From Schistocerca nitens (Eukaryota > Arthropoda > Insecta > Orthoptera > Acrididae), in contig NC_064614.1 in the NCBI RefSeq assembly GCF_023898315.1, positions 497,256,109 to 497,320,108 of the forward strand: a stretch of DNA of 64,000 nucleotides. Reading direction: 5' to 3'. Each line of letters begins with the position of its first letter. Position 1 is the stretch's first letter. Positions 1 to 10,438 of this stretch are shown piece by piece. The translations under genes and the position numbers were made by a program. The notes under the pieces were generated by a model, which saw only the letters and a list, made by a program, of their open reading frames with translations, did no database searches and was not told the origin of the DNA.

Positions 1-597
1 GCCTGCCCAAACATTCACAGAAAATCTGTGTTGATGACGTGATTGCACAATTGCGTGCGGATTCTCGTCAGCCCACACATGTTGATTGTGAAAATTTACA
101 ATTTGATCACTTTGGAATGAAGCCTCATCCGTAAAGAGAACATTTGCACTGAAATGAGGATTGACACATCGTTGGATGAACCATTCGCAGAAGTGTACCC
201 GTGGAGGCCAATCAGCTGCTGATAGTGCCTGCACACGCTGTACATGGTACGGAAACAACTGGTTCTCCCGTAGGACTCTCCATACAGTGACGTGGTCAAA
301 GTTACCTTGTACAGCAGCAACTTCTCTGACGCTGACATTAGGGTTATCGCCAACTGCACGAAGAATTGCCTCGTCCATTGCAGGTGTCCTCGTCGTTCTA
401 GGTCTTCCCCAGTCGCGAGTCATAGGCTGGAATGTTCCGTGCTCCCTAAGACGCCGATCAATTGCTTCGAACGTCTTCCTGTCGGGACACCTTCGTTCTG
501 GAAATCTGTCTCGATACAAACGTACCGCGCCACGGCTATTGCCCCGTGCTAATCCATACATCAAATGGGCATCTGCCAACTCCGCATTTGTAAACAT
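1..597 (-). CDS. DUF4817-family transposase, N-terminal part (open to window edge)
   Basis: Reading the minus strand from an ATG at 597 gives 199 codons without a stop, running off the left edge. The product starts MFTNAELADAHL, followed by an N-terminal helix-turn-helix region of the DUF4817 type (AVRLYRDRFPERR at about residues 24-36, then an RPRTTRTPAMDEAI linker). A second DNA-binding part (NVSVREVAA) and the start of a DDE-like core (LFTDEASF at about residues 150-157, HVWADENPH and FSVNVWAG) follow. The aspartate of TDEASF is the expected first catalytic residue. The family cuts and pastes DNA through a DDE catalytic domain. The rest of the catalytic core is outside the window, so activity cannot be judged. 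I see no frameshift in the visible part, unlike nearly every other element here. Confidence 0.85.
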   Translation of the reverse strand, partial: MFTNAELADAHLMYGLARGNSRGAVRLYRDRFPERRCPDRKTFEAIDRRLREHGTFQPMTRDWGRPRTTRTPAMDEAILRAVGDNPNVSVREVAAVQGNFDHVTVWRVLRENQLFPYHVQRVQALSAADWPPRVHFCEWFIQRCVNPHFSANVLFTDEASFQSDQIVNFHNQHVWADENPHAIVQSRHQHRFSVNVWAG

Positions 598-907
598 TGC
601 ACTGACTGCAAAACCACGTTCGTGATGAACACTAACCTGTTGATGCTACGTACGGATGTGCTTGATGCTATTACTGTAGAGCAATGAGTCGCATGTCAAC
701 ACAAGCACCGAAGTCAACATTACTTTCCTTCAATTGGGCCAACTGGTGGTGAATCGAGGAAATACAGTACATACTGACGAAACTAAAATGAGCTCTAACA
801 TGGAAATTAAGCGTTTCCAGACACATGTCCACATAACATCTTTTCTTTATTTATGTGTGAGGAACGTTTCCTGAAAGTTTGGCCGTACGTTTTTGTAACA
901 CCCTGTA
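1..907 (-). mobile_element. DNA transposon with DUF4817-type transposase, cut by window edge
   Basis: The right terminus is a sequence of the form ACAGGGTGTTACAAAAA read on the minus strand (about 889-906), typical of a large arthropod transposon group with IS630/Tc1-mariner-like transposases. The terminus abuts LINE sequence reading as a YINDL motif, so the element probably inserted in that LINE at a TATA site. The other end lies outside the window. Confidence 0.75.
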
Positions 908-1390
908 TAAACGACTTAGGAAGCAATCTGAGGAGCCCTTTTGCAGATGAGCTGTTGCTTAATGTAAAGTCATCAAAAGGTCAAAACTAATTACAAAATG
1001 ATGTAGGTAATATGTCTGCATAGTGCGAAAAGTGGCAAATGACCCTAAACAATAACAACTTTGTGTTCCTCTGCCTGAGTACGAAAAAATTCCATTAAAT
1101 TTAAAGATTGTCGATTCTGCTAGATACCTAGGAATTAACGATTACGAACGACTTAAATTGGAACCACCACGTATAAAATGTGAGGGAAAGCGAATCAAAG
1201 AGTGCATTTTATTGGCAGAACGCTTAAAAGGTCCAACAAATCTATTAAAGAGACAGCCTACATTGCATTTATCCATTCTCTTTTGGAATGTTGCAGCGGG
1301 GTGCGAGAATCATACTGGATGGAGTTAACGGAGGACATCGAAAAACTTCATAGAAGGGCAGACCCTTTTGTCACGCTGTTACAATCCTGC
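907..1390 (+). pseudogene. Degenerate LINE reverse transcriptase fragment (CR1/Jockey-like)
   Basis: The translation in shifting frames shows remnants of the RT palm and thumb: INDL, then FADE in place of FADD, then ARYLGI, NDLNWN and a C-terminal stretch from 1202 (FIGRTLKRSNKSIKE, EDIEKLHRRAD). It matches in order the better-preserved copies at 2100-3058 and 57897-60172. Several stops and frameshifts make it a pseudogene. Confidence 0.65.
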
Positions 1391-1829
1391 GTGGGTCTTA
1401 GTCTCTTCAACGAGTTTCCTTCGTCTTGTCCTCTCCAGCGCATTTCTTCGCCATCTCTGAGACATCTGATATTTTCTTCCATATCATGTATCCATCGCTT
1501 TCACGGCCTCCTCTGTCTCCTACCAGTTGGCCTTCATTCAATAACCTTTCTAGTTGTTGTTCTACTACCCATCCTAAGGACGTGTCCACGCCAGGCTATT
1601 CTATTAATTTTAAAATTTCAGCTCCTCGTCCAAGGGTCCAGCTCAGCGTTCGCGTTTTATTTCCAGAAACCGTTGTCATCTTGAACTTCCCCACAGATCT
1701 TGCGCATAACTCTGCGTTCAAATCTCCTCAGCCGCCACTCATCAGTAGTCATTATGTCCATGTTTCACACCCGCAGTTTACAACTGGCCTGATCGTTTCG
1801 TATTACCACGGATTAGGGGAAAGATTGTC
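1391..1829. other. No recognisable feature
   Basis: Overlapping open frames on both strands have no recognisable motif and composition gives no coding signal. It may be old repeat sequence between two LINE fragments. Confidence 0.4.
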
Positions 1830-1835
1830 GTGGAT

Positions 1836-2070
1836 ATGATAAGTGAGCTGGCTTGGCAGTCGTTAAAACGAAGGCATTGCAGGAAGATTTTTTTCACGAA
1901 ATTAAAATCTCCAATTTTGTTCTCCGAACGCCAAAATATTTCGTTTGCTCCCTCCAACATAGGGAGAAATAATCGTCGTGATAAAATGAGGGAATTCTGA
2001 GCTCATACGGAATGACTTGAGTGTACATTTTTCCCACATGCTTTTCGAGGGTAGAACGGTTGAGAAATAC
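1836..2070 (+). pseudogene. LINE fragment, RT C-terminal tail
   Basis: The + strand reads ELAWQSLKRRHC followed by LKSPILFSERQNISFAPSN. This matches the tail of the minus-strand LINE at 5596-6118 (ELEWQSLKQRRF, FQSPVFSSDCENILLAPP). It is a short interrupted piece with a stop at about 2008. Confidence 0.55.
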
Positions 2071-2099
2071 ACTGAAGCGCTAAAGAAACTTGTATAGGC

Positions 2100-3058
2100 A
2101 TGCGTATTCAAGTACTGAGATATGTAAAGGCAGAATATGAGATATGTAACCTCTGGCGTGCCACAGGGGAGTGTTATGGGACCATTGCTTTTCACAATAT
2201 ATATGAATGACCTAGTAGATAGTGTCGGAAGTTCCATGCGGCTTTTCACGGATGATGCTGTAGTATACAGAGAAGTTGCAGCATTCGAAAATTGTAGCTA
2301 AATGCAGGAAGATCTGCCGCGTATAGGCAGGTGCAGGGAGTGGCAACTGACCCTTAACATAGACAAATGTAATGTATTGTGAATACATAGAAAGAAGGAT
2401 TCTTTATTGTATGATTATATGATAGCGGAACAAACACTGGTAGCAGTTACTTCTGTAAAATATCTGGGAGTATGCGTAGGAAACGATTTGAAGTGGAATG
2501 ATCATATTTAATTAATTGTTGGTAAGGCGGGTACCAGGTTGAGATTCATTGGGAGAGTCCTTAGAAAATGTAGTCCATCAACGAAGGAGGTGGCTTACAA
2601 AACACTCGTTCGACCTATACTTGAGTATTGCTCATCGATGTGGGATCCGTACCAGGTCGGGTTGACAGAGGCGATAGAGAAGAACCAAAGAAGAGCGGCG
2701 CGTTTCGTCACAGGGTTATTTGGTAAGCGTGATAGCGTTACGAAGATGTTAAGCAAACTCAGGTGGCAGACTCTGCAAGAGAGGCGCTCTGCATCGCGAT
2801 GTAGCTTGCTGTGCAGGTTTCGAGAGAGTGCGTTTCTGGATGAGGTATCGAATATATTGCTTCACCCTACTTATACCTCCCGAGGAGATCACGAATGTAA
2901 AATTAGAGAGATTCGAGCGCACACGGCAGTCGTTCTTCCCGCGAACCATACGCGACTGGAACAGGAAAGGGAGGTAATGACAGTAGCAAGTAAAGTGCCC
3001 TCCGCCACACACCGTTGGGTGGCTTGCGGAGTATAAATGTAGATGTAGATGTAGAATG
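2100..3058 (+). pseudogene. CR1/Jockey-like LINE, 3' half with TGTAGA tail
   Basis: The reading shows SGVPQGSVMGPLLF, then MRLFTDDAVVYREVA (the FADD box is FTDD), CREWQLTLNIDKCNVL, YLGVCVGNDLKWNDHI and the RT C-terminal part from 2539 (FIGRVLRKCSPSTKEVAYK, QRRAARFVTG). Stops occur in the 2250-2530 segment, and the open frame 2539-3036 covers the last part. The 3' end is a run of the hexamer TGTAGA at about 3037-3055, a tail shared with the other copies of this family in the window. Non-LTR elements of this type copy themselves by target-primed reverse transcription. This copy is 5'-truncated and inactive. Confidence 0.8.
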
Positions 3059-4150
3059 CCTATACAAGTCAATAAGTGTCTGTCGCAATTTTTAGATGGT
3101 TACTGCTGCTACAACGGCAGGTTATCAAGATTTAAGTGAGTTTGAACGTGGTGTTATAGTCGGCACACGAGCGATGGGACACAGCATCTCAGAGATAGCG
3201 ATGAAGTGGTGACTTTCCCGTACTACCATTTCACGAGTGTACCGGGAATATCAGGAATACGGTAAAACATCAAATCTCCGACATCGCTGCGGCAGGAAAA
3301 AGGTCCTTCAAGAACAGGGTCTACGACGACAAGAGAATCGTTCAACGTGACAGAAATGAAAACCTTCAGCAAACTGCTGCAGATTTCAATGCTGGGACAT
3401 CAAGTCTCAGCGTGCGAACCATTCAACGAAACTATGGGCTTTCGGACCGAAGGCCCGCTCGTCTACCCTTGATGACTGCATGACACAAAGCTTTACACCT
3501 CGCCTGGGCCGGTCAACATCGACATTGCGCTGTTGCTGACTGGAAACTTATTGCACGGCTGGACGAGTTTCGTTTCAAATCGTATCGAGCGGATGGACGT
3601 GTACATGTACAACCTCATGAATCCATGGACCCTGCATGCCAGCAGGGGACTGTTGGAGGCTCTGTAACGGAGTGGGGCGTGTGCAGGTGGAGTGATATGG
3701 GACCCCTGATACATCTAGATACGACTCTGACAGGTGACACGTACGTAATCGTTGTGTCTGATCACCTGCATCCATTCGTGTCCACTGCGCATTCCGACGG
3801 ACTTGGACAATTCCAGCAGGACGATGCGACACGCCACACGTCCAGAATTGCTACAGAGTGTCTCTAGGAACACTCTTCTGAGTTTAAAAACTTCCACTGG
3901 CTACCAAAATTCCAAGACATGAACATTATTGAGCTTATATGGGATGCCTTGCAACATGCTGTTCAGAGGAGATCTCCACTTCCTCGTACTCTTACGGATT
4001 TATGGACAGCCCTGCGGGATTCATGGTGTCAGTTCCCTCCAGCAATACTTCAGACATTAGTCGACTCCATGCCACGTCGTGTTGCGGCACTTCTGCGTGA
4101 TCGCGGGGGCCCTACACGATATTAGGCAGGTGTACCAGTTTCTTTGGCTC
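3059..4150 (+). pseudogene. Tc1-like transposon with broken transposase (copy 1)
   Basis: The transposase starts at ATG 3096 (MVTAATTAGYQDLSEFERG) and ends at TAG 4125. A stop occurs near 3208 and at least one frameshift separates the N-terminal frame from the frames 3625-3867 and 3919-4125. Visible landmarks are a paired-like HTH (SRTTISRVYREYQEYG), DEFRF at the first catalytic position, QQDDATRH carrying the second Asp, and MNIIELIWDALQ carrying the final Glu of a DD34E triad. Tc1 transposases cut and paste at TA. I could not define matching terminal inverted repeats. Confidence 0.8.
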
Positions 4151-4164
4151 TTCGGTGTGGTTTG

Positions 4165-4233
4165 AAAGTTGTTGTACGAACCTTCTGCCAGATGTGTAAG
4201 TGTGAATTGCAGAATAATCATGTAAATGTAGAG
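4165..4233 (+). repeat. LINE 3' tail fragment
   Basis: This is about 70 bases matching, in opposite orientation, the 3' end of the LINE at 5596-6118 (ACCTTCTGCCAGA and GAATTGCAGAATAATCATG), ending in ATGTAGA. It is probably a solo 3' end left by severe 5' truncation. Confidence 0.55.
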
Positions 4234-4680
4234 TGGATCGTTCAGTATGTTCGACCGTTGCAGACCGTTCGGTAGAACGCTGCTCGTAAGCCGCAGTGGC
4301 GACGTTTTAAGCGGCGCAGGACCCACGTCAGCGTGGAGAGGCGCTGGGGCATCGATCAGGCCCTCGTGCTCCCGCGTGGGCAAACATGACGCCTACGGCG
4401 GCGCTCCTCAGGAGGTGCTGCTCATCAGCTCACCGCCCGTGTCCTGCGTCTGCTGCGTTTCGTGAAATGCTGCAGTGGCTGTGACGGCGTGACACGCAGC
4501 GCTTGCTACCAGTCCCATTGTTGTTAGCCAGCAAGACTACGGCGAACGATGAGAGACAGTCTGTAAACTCGAAAAGAAGTGAGTAGCCAGTGCGTGACAG
4601 GGACACTGACGATCCGTTATCACTTGTGTCGTCATAAGCACACGGTCCAGACACTTTCAATGTGATCACCACCAGTGTTC
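4234..4680. other. GC-rich stretch, nothing recognised
   Basis: This stretch between a LINE tail and a Tc1-like element is more GC-rich than its surroundings, but no open frame shows a known motif. Part of it may be the 5' flank or terminal region of the downstream Tc1-like element. Confidence 0.35.
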
Positions 4681-5595
4681 AACGTCAGCGTGCCGTAGCC
4701 ACACACAGACGGCAGGTGGCAGCACTAGCAATGGAGGGTATATAACTCGTGTCGGGGGGGCGGCAAAACAGTGCATTCGTTTTCGTAATGCTGAAATGGG
4801 GCGATCTAGCTGACGTCCAAAACGGCATGATCATTGGCTTTCGGGCCAAGGGTGAAAGCATTCCCGAAATGGCTAAGTTTGTAAACTTTCACGTGCCGCC
4901 GTAGTTAAAGTATACTGTGCAGGGCAAAATGGCGCTAAACCGGCGTCAAGGCAACTGTGGTCCATTGATTACAAGGGTGAACGATGGCTGCAGAGATGTG
5001 TACGGGACAATAGACGTGCAGCTGTTGAGCAAGTGACCGCCCAAATGAACCAAGGTGTCTCCTGAACGACCGTTGAGCGAACGTTGCTGCGTGTGGGCCT
5101 CTGCAAAAGACGTGTGGCTCATACACCCATGCTGACTACAGTTCATCGGCGACGAAGGCTGGAATTTGCACGCTAATACCGCAAGTGGACGTCCACTGTG
5201 TAGCGATTGGTAGCCTTTTCAGACGAATCACTATGTATGCTCCATCGGACAAATGCTCGTTGCTGTGAACGGCGCGAAAAGTCTTAAAGCAAACACTCTG
5301 CAACAATCATTGGAAGGGTCCAAGTCGAAGAAGGGAGCATTTCGTGGTTGTTTTCGTTATTTTGGAAGGCATAATGGACAAATACAAGGATGCAGCTATC
5401 CTTGGGGACCAAATCCACCCCTACATGCAGTTTTTTTTTCCTCGACAAGATGGCGTCTACCAGGAGGACAATGCAACGTTCACACAGCTCGCAGTGTTTG
5501 TGCGTGGTTCAAAAAACGCCAATTTGAGTTTCCTTACCTTCCAGACCACCAATCACCCAGGATTTAAGCCAGTCGAGAATCTGAGGGCACGGCTC
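4681..5595 (+). pseudogene. Tc1-like transposon, second family, truncated by a LINE
   Basis: A broken transposase begins near 4790. Landmarks are IIGFRAKGESIPEMAKF (first helix-turn-helix), then in another frame DKYKDAAILGDQIHPYMQFF, YQEDNATFTQ (second catalytic Asp) and FKPVENL (final Glu, equivalent to the NPIENLW box). Many stops lie between 4860 and 5340. The C-terminus stops where the TGTAGA-type tail of a minus-strand LINE begins at 5596, so the LINE either inserted there or marks a deletion. Confidence 0.7.
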
Positions 5596-6118
5596 CACGT
5601 CTACATCTACATCTACGTGATTACTCTGCTATTCACAATAAAGTGCCTGGCAGAGGGTTCAATGAATCACCTTCATGCTGTCTCTCTACCGTTCCACTCT
5701 CGCTCGGCATGCGGGAAAAACGAGCACTTAAATTTGTCTGTGCGAGCCCTCATTTATCTTATTTTATCGTGATGATCATTTCTCCCTATGTAGGTGGGGC
5801 CAACAGAATGTTTTCGCAATCGGAGGAGAAAACTGGTGATTGAAATTTCATGAGAAGATCCCGTCGCAACGAAAAACGCCTTTGTTTTAATGATTGCCAC
5901 TCCAATTCACATATCATGTCTGTGACACTATCTCCTCTATTTCGCGATAATACAAAACGAGCTGCCCTTCTTTGTACTTTTTCGATGTCATCCGTCAGTC
6001 CCACCTGATGCGGGTCCCAAACCGCAGAGCAATACTCCAGAATAGGGTGGACAGCGTAGTGTAAGCAGTCTCTTTGGTAGACCTGTTGCACCTTCTAAGT
6101 GTTCTGCCAATGAATCCC
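5596..6118 (-). pseudogene. CR1/Jockey-like LINE, 3' fragment
   Basis: The 3' tail is the hexamer run at about 5598-5616 (TCTACA on the + strand). The open frame 6091-5786 on the minus strand encodes the RT C-terminal region: HPILEYCSAVWDPHQVGL, then IEKVQRRAARFV and CELEWQSLKQRRFSLRRD. It is 5'-truncated just above an FIGRTLRR-like position (about 6118). The order is the same as in the copy at 57897-60172. Confidence 0.8.
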
Positions 6119-6319
6119 TGTCGATACCTTCCTGAACGTTACGCTGCAAAAGTTTTTTATTCGCGCTTTTGACTGGTGATCATATTAATTTGACTGGATA
6201 GTATGAAAGAGTTGTAAACTTGAAAATGGTAATCTGGACACAACTTTTGAAATCATATCAAATTCGAAAGGATGCAGCGGTTTTATTAACTATCGCTCGA
6301 GATCATCAACGGACGCGAA

Positions 6320-6320
<1 letters not shown>

Positions 6321-6367
<47 letters not shown>
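6321..6367. repeat. (CA)n microsatellite
   Basis: About 23 uninterrupted CA units are visible directly. The open frames across it are low-complexity artefacts. Confidence 0.97.
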
Positions 6368-6370
<3 letters not shown>

Positions 6371-6764
6371 AAACTAAGCGGATTACACTGAAACTTTGTC
6401 CTGAACTACTTGGCATCGTCGTATTTCTCGAATGATAAGTAGTCGAGAGCGTAAAATCTGCATTAGGCCTAGTATCTCCCCATCCTACTTGCACTCGAAC
6501 CACCCTGCGAACTTCTGCACATCCGTACTTCAACTGTTAATGCAACGCAGAAAATAAGCAATGAAAGAGGTGAAGTCAAAATGTTTAACGTTTTTCTCAA
6601 ATACTGTTAGTGTGTGGTTGCGAGAACGGGTGCTGTGCTGAGGGACCAAGTTCCGGAAGCCTCTCAGTACAGACACTGTAACTGCGCTTTTAAACTTTTA
6701 AATGTTAAGAGTAGTCGAAATTGATCTATTAACGTGTTCAACTATCGTACCTATTGCTGCAAAT
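6368..6764. other. No recognisable feature
   Basis: Nothing with a motif on either strand. Confidence 0.4.
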
Positions 6765-6925
6765 TCTTGTCGGCGTCTTCAGTCCAAATAATGGCTTAGT
6801 TCAGCTTTCAACGTTGTTCTATCCTGTGCGTGCTTCTTCATCCATACATAACTACTGCAACCTACTCTTCATCTCTACATAACTACTGCAACCTACATCC
6901 ACTTTGGCTTGCTTCCTATAGAAAT
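6765..6925 (-). repeat. RTE-like LINE 3' end
   Basis: On the minus strand this resembles the 3' end of the LINE at 38262-42290: GTCTTCAGTCC, TATCCTGTGCG, GCTTCTTCATC and TACTGCAACCTAC on the + strand match the reverse complement of 42180-42290. The segment ACATAACTACTGCAACCTAC is present twice, a small internal duplication. Confidence 0.6.
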
Positions 6926-8299
6926 AAAAATGCAGCTATAACGAAGTGCAGGGCCCACTGGAGATGAGAGATTAGACTGCATGAAAGAAACCACAGAAAT
7001 CGAATTTGTGTACTCCTATAGAAGAAAGAAATGAAAATGCCGGTCTTCCGACTCCATTATCAACACTGCGAATTAGTGTTTTTTTTTTTTTGTATTTACA
7101 TAAACATTGTGAAATACTTTTTGCTGGCATGGCTCCATCACAGTCGTTTTAAAAACTGAGGTCAGATGAAATTAATCATTTATTGCGACATAAGTGGCAT
7201 CATATGCGTTTTATTATGTTAAATTAAAGTCTCTGTTGTGTTCCTGTTGTCCGATAGTATAACAACCCCGAATCTTTTAGTTAGCCCGTAAGTTGTACAT
7301 TTCTACAAAGCTGTGTTTATTATTTTCCCACGCCCCTGTTGGCACGCTGTTTTATGACGCCTCTTAAAACAAGTAAATATATTCCCGAACAGAAACTAAA
7401 GAAAATGGAAAAATGAAAGTGATGCTGTGTATAGTTTCTGTGAAATGGGTGTTTGTAGAATAAGTATTGCCTTCCTCTTCCATCTTGCATGGATTATTCA
7501 GCAACACAACTGTGACGTCTGCCATTAACGAGCCTTAGTTTCACGTCCCAAACGTGAACGGCAAGACATAACCAAGTAGAACCTGAAAGCACGCGTAAAC
7601 TTACCTGCGCGATACGCTTCAAAAAGCACTACATAACTTCAGACTGGCATGTCGGAAAATATGAGTTGCTTGTCAGAAAAAGATCTTTTCTGCGAAATGT
7701 GTTGTTCCCCTTGTATGTGTTATTTCGCGGACCCAGGAACTGCCTTCAGCTCCTTTCGTAATGCAACAGCCTTCTGCTTTGCGGAAGGCCAGCCTCCGGT
7801 GAAAGAGATGCTTTTGGCCAGGTTTGCCCAGGGCACAGCTGCACAAGCCAGCCAGGCCTTTGCGCTTCAAACCGAAGCACAGAGTGAATGAATGACTGTT
7901 GGGGCCGAGCTGGCGCATATTAATGTTTGCCTTCCTGCCCCGTCTAGTACGAATGGCACAGCCTCCGGCAGCCGCAAAATTTCCACTTCGGCATGCGCGT
8001 TCCAAATAGCAAACATCTAAGCGTGCAAGATATTATTGCCTGCAGATTTTAGTTTTTTCGATCGACACTGTGACCCATAGTTTCAGGAGCTCGGATTCTG
8101 CACTGAAGATATTATTGTGTCACGTCTCCTCTAAAGAATGTATACGATATGCAATTAGTTTTCCTCAGGAAAATCACGTTGCCTGGCCCCATCTATTTCT
8201 GGCAAAGTATAATTAACACATTTAGTATTCTTATACCGTTTTGTAGTTTGTCTTACAGTTAACTGTATGCCCATCCTATATGTTTTCCGAAATGTTGCA
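6926..8299. other. No recognisable gene
   Basis: This contains a short T-run at about 7078-7091 and open frames at 7649-7891 (+) and 7673-8005 (-) with no recognisable domain. The minus frame has no credible splice context or start. I see no promoter or repeat that I can name. Confidence 0.4.
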
Positions 8300-8498
8300 A
8301 AAATGGTTCAAATGGCTCTGAGCACTATGGGACTTAACATCTGAGGTCATCAGTCCCCTAGACTTAGAACTACTTAAACCTAACTAACCTAAGGACATCA
8401 TACACAGCCATGTCCGAGGCAGGATTCGAACGTGCGACCGTAGCAGCAGCGCGGTTCTGGACTGAAGCGCCCAGAACTGCTTGGTCACAGCGGCCGGC
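8300..8498 (-). mobile_element. tRNA-derived SINE (GGCCGGC-head family), copy 1
   Basis: The minus strand starts GCCGGCCGC and carries a tRNA-like promoter: a degenerate A box and a B box (GTTCGAATCCTGCC). It ends in the conserved tail seen on the + strand as TGGCTCTGAGCACTATGGG. It is the most diverged copy in the window. No clear target-site duplication was found. Confidence 0.85.
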
Positions 8499-8978
8499 TG
8501 TTTTTCAGTAACTTTTAATCTAGTCTGTCTGTGTTTGGGTGTTAGAGCGCGTTTCCGCAATCGTTTATTGAATGCAAGAAGTTTGTCATGTGACAAAATT
8601 TGTCGTACACCACTAGCAGTTACTGCCAACTATAAATCAGCAACAAGGCGAGAAAAATAATGATTTGTGACCCTTGCTTTGCGCAAAAGTAACCCTTTCT
8701 ATGCCGCAGACAATTTACTGCTTTGCTCATATTTTCCGTTCTGTCCATATCATGCTCCCAATCTAACGAAATTATCAAATACTGTACTCCAACAGTTCAA
8801 CTTCTTGGCAATTTGACGATTAGAGTGTCCCATTTCCTTTTTCGTACCGATTTTTGCTTTTTCACACATGATTGTTTTCCGCGTGGCATTGTCACAGTCG
8901 TGTTTTACGTACAAAAAACGCAATGTCACAGATGGTGTCTTGTTTCCTATCTGCAGTAAAGGCATGCGCATACACTAA
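8499..8978. other. Spacer between inverted SINEs
   Basis: No recognisable gene. The 81-aa minus frame overlapping 8384-8629 is mostly SINE antisense. Confidence 0.4.
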
Positions 8979-9172
8979 GCCGGCCGGGATATCCGAGCGG
9001 TTCTAGGCGCTACAGTCTGGAACCGCGCGACCGCTGTGGTCGCAGTTTCGAATCCTGCTTCGAGCATGGATGTATGTGCTGTCCTTAGGTTAGTTAGGTT
9101 TAAGTAGTTCTAAGTTCTAAGGGACTGATGACCTCAGAAGTTAAGTCCCATAGTGCTCAGAGCCATTTTTGA
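8979..9172 (+). mobile_element. tRNA-derived SINE, copy 2, with 11-bp target duplication
   Basis: The head is GCCGGCCGGGATATCCGAGC, with an A-box-like CCGAGCGGTTCTAGGCG and a B-box-like TTTCGAATCCTGC. The copy ends in CTCAGAGCCATTTTT. It is flanked by GCATACACTAA (8968-8978) and GCATACGCTAA (9173-9183), one mismatch in 11, which marks a bona fide insertion. Confidence 0.93.
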
Positions 9173-9539
9173 GCATACGCTAACACCGCACAGAGCAGAC
9201 CGCCTTTATACCGAGTTCCACACTCTACCATCTGAATCGTTGATGTTTTATTATATACTGTAGTAGGCAATACCATTTGACTGCATTTGCCGGTATACCG
9301 CATTTCATACTTTTGCACATACATAGTGCACAATATTCCTACAGGCAGTCTTGATTTTCCCGGATATACGCCTGCCTATATGCTGATTCCCACTACTGTA
9401 ATAGAAAACCTAAGACGGCTTCGACGCAATTTTCCATTCCTGTCGCCTAGAAGCTTACCACCTATCGTATTTGCTTCAGTATAACTGCTGCATCCTACAA
9501 GATCAAACCGTTGCTTTATAGACTCATATCTATAGTCGA
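9173..9539. other. No recognisable feature
   Basis: Short open frames only. It may be further decayed LINE sequence joined to the fragment that follows. Confidence 0.35.
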
Positions 9540-10000
9540 TCTGCCTATGCGATTCTTTCCTTCCGCTACAGTTTTCAGCAATCTCATTTCGTAGTTGCTC
9601 TTACGTATCTAGCCATTCTCGCTCTTTGATTCATTATATTCTTCATGAATTTTTCTCGGGGCCTCGTTGCAGAACATCATCTTTGCACAATCAGTCCCTT
9701 GATTTTCAAAATTCTCCTGTAACATCAAAGACTTTTCTGTTCGTTTCATTTCTGTCCTTCCCATTGATCAGGTTTCGCGTGTATACAGAGATATACTCCA
9801 AACATAACTTTTCGTGAATCTTTTTCTGAACTCAAGCATTTTAATTTTGTAAATTAGCAACTTTTCTCGATAGAAAGCCCTTTCACCTTGAGAAATTCCC
9901 AGTGCTATGTCTTCCTATTTTATCTGTTCCACTTCCGAGGTGGTAAAATTCATTTGCGATCTGATGTTTCCGTGGCTTATTTCTAACTTGTAGAATTCTC
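9540..10000 (-). pseudogene. RTE-like LINE fragment, C-terminal coding part
   Basis: The minus strand reads FRKRFTKSYVWSISLYTRET, corresponding to RKSFLKVSVWSVAMYGSETW in the RTE-like LINE at 41838-41910. The following region corresponds to that element's downstream coding part. Stops and frameshifts are frequent. Confidence 0.6.
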
Positions 10001-10175
10001 GGGTGACCGCCGAGGTCACGACGTAAGTTCTCCACGATAATTCGGCAAACATGTCAAGATAGCTTCAGCGCTATGTAGGGACCGGTTAAAACAGATACTG
10101 GTACTTTAGTTCTGAATAACCGGTATTTTTCGTGATTTGTTTGGCCTCTGTTACAACAGGTATTTTCTTTTTTTT

Positions 10176-10438
10176 AACTTTCTGGCAGATTAAAACTGTG
10201 TGCCGGTCCGAGACTCCAACTCGGGACCTTTGCCTTCCGCGGGCAAGTGCTCTACCAACTGAGCTACCCAAGCACGACTCACGCCCCGCCCTCACAGCTT
10301 TACTTCTGCCAGTACCTCGTCTCCTACCTTCCAAACTTTACAGAAGCTCTCCTGCGAACCTTGCAGAACTAGCACTCCTCAAAGAAAGGATAATGCGGAG
10401 ACATGGCTTAGCCACAGCCTGGGGGATGTTTCCAGAAT
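10176..10438. repeat. Partial tRNA-like repeat unit
   Basis: This is a truncated copy of the unit that follows, offset by about 301 bases (CAGATTAAAACTGTGTGCCGG at 10186 and again at 10487). It holds a minus-strand tRNA-like sequence with GTAGCTCAGTTGGTAGAGCA (A box) and a T-arm-like GTCCCGAGTTGGAGTCTCGG. It also has a segment absent from the next unit (CATGGCTTAGCCACAGCC). Confidence 0.8.

Noticed and set aside
7649..8005. Protein-coding gene in overlapping frames on both strands
   Set aside because: No domain, signal sequence, splice context or homologue that I recognise. Opposite-strand frames of similar length are typical of chance.
10203..10275. Functional tRNA genes in the 10.2-10.7 kb repeats
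   Set aside because: A- and B-box-like sequences are present, but the acceptor stem pairs poorly, the anticodon loop lacks the usual T33, and the units belong to a repeat with inverted arms. They are tRNA-derived, not genes.
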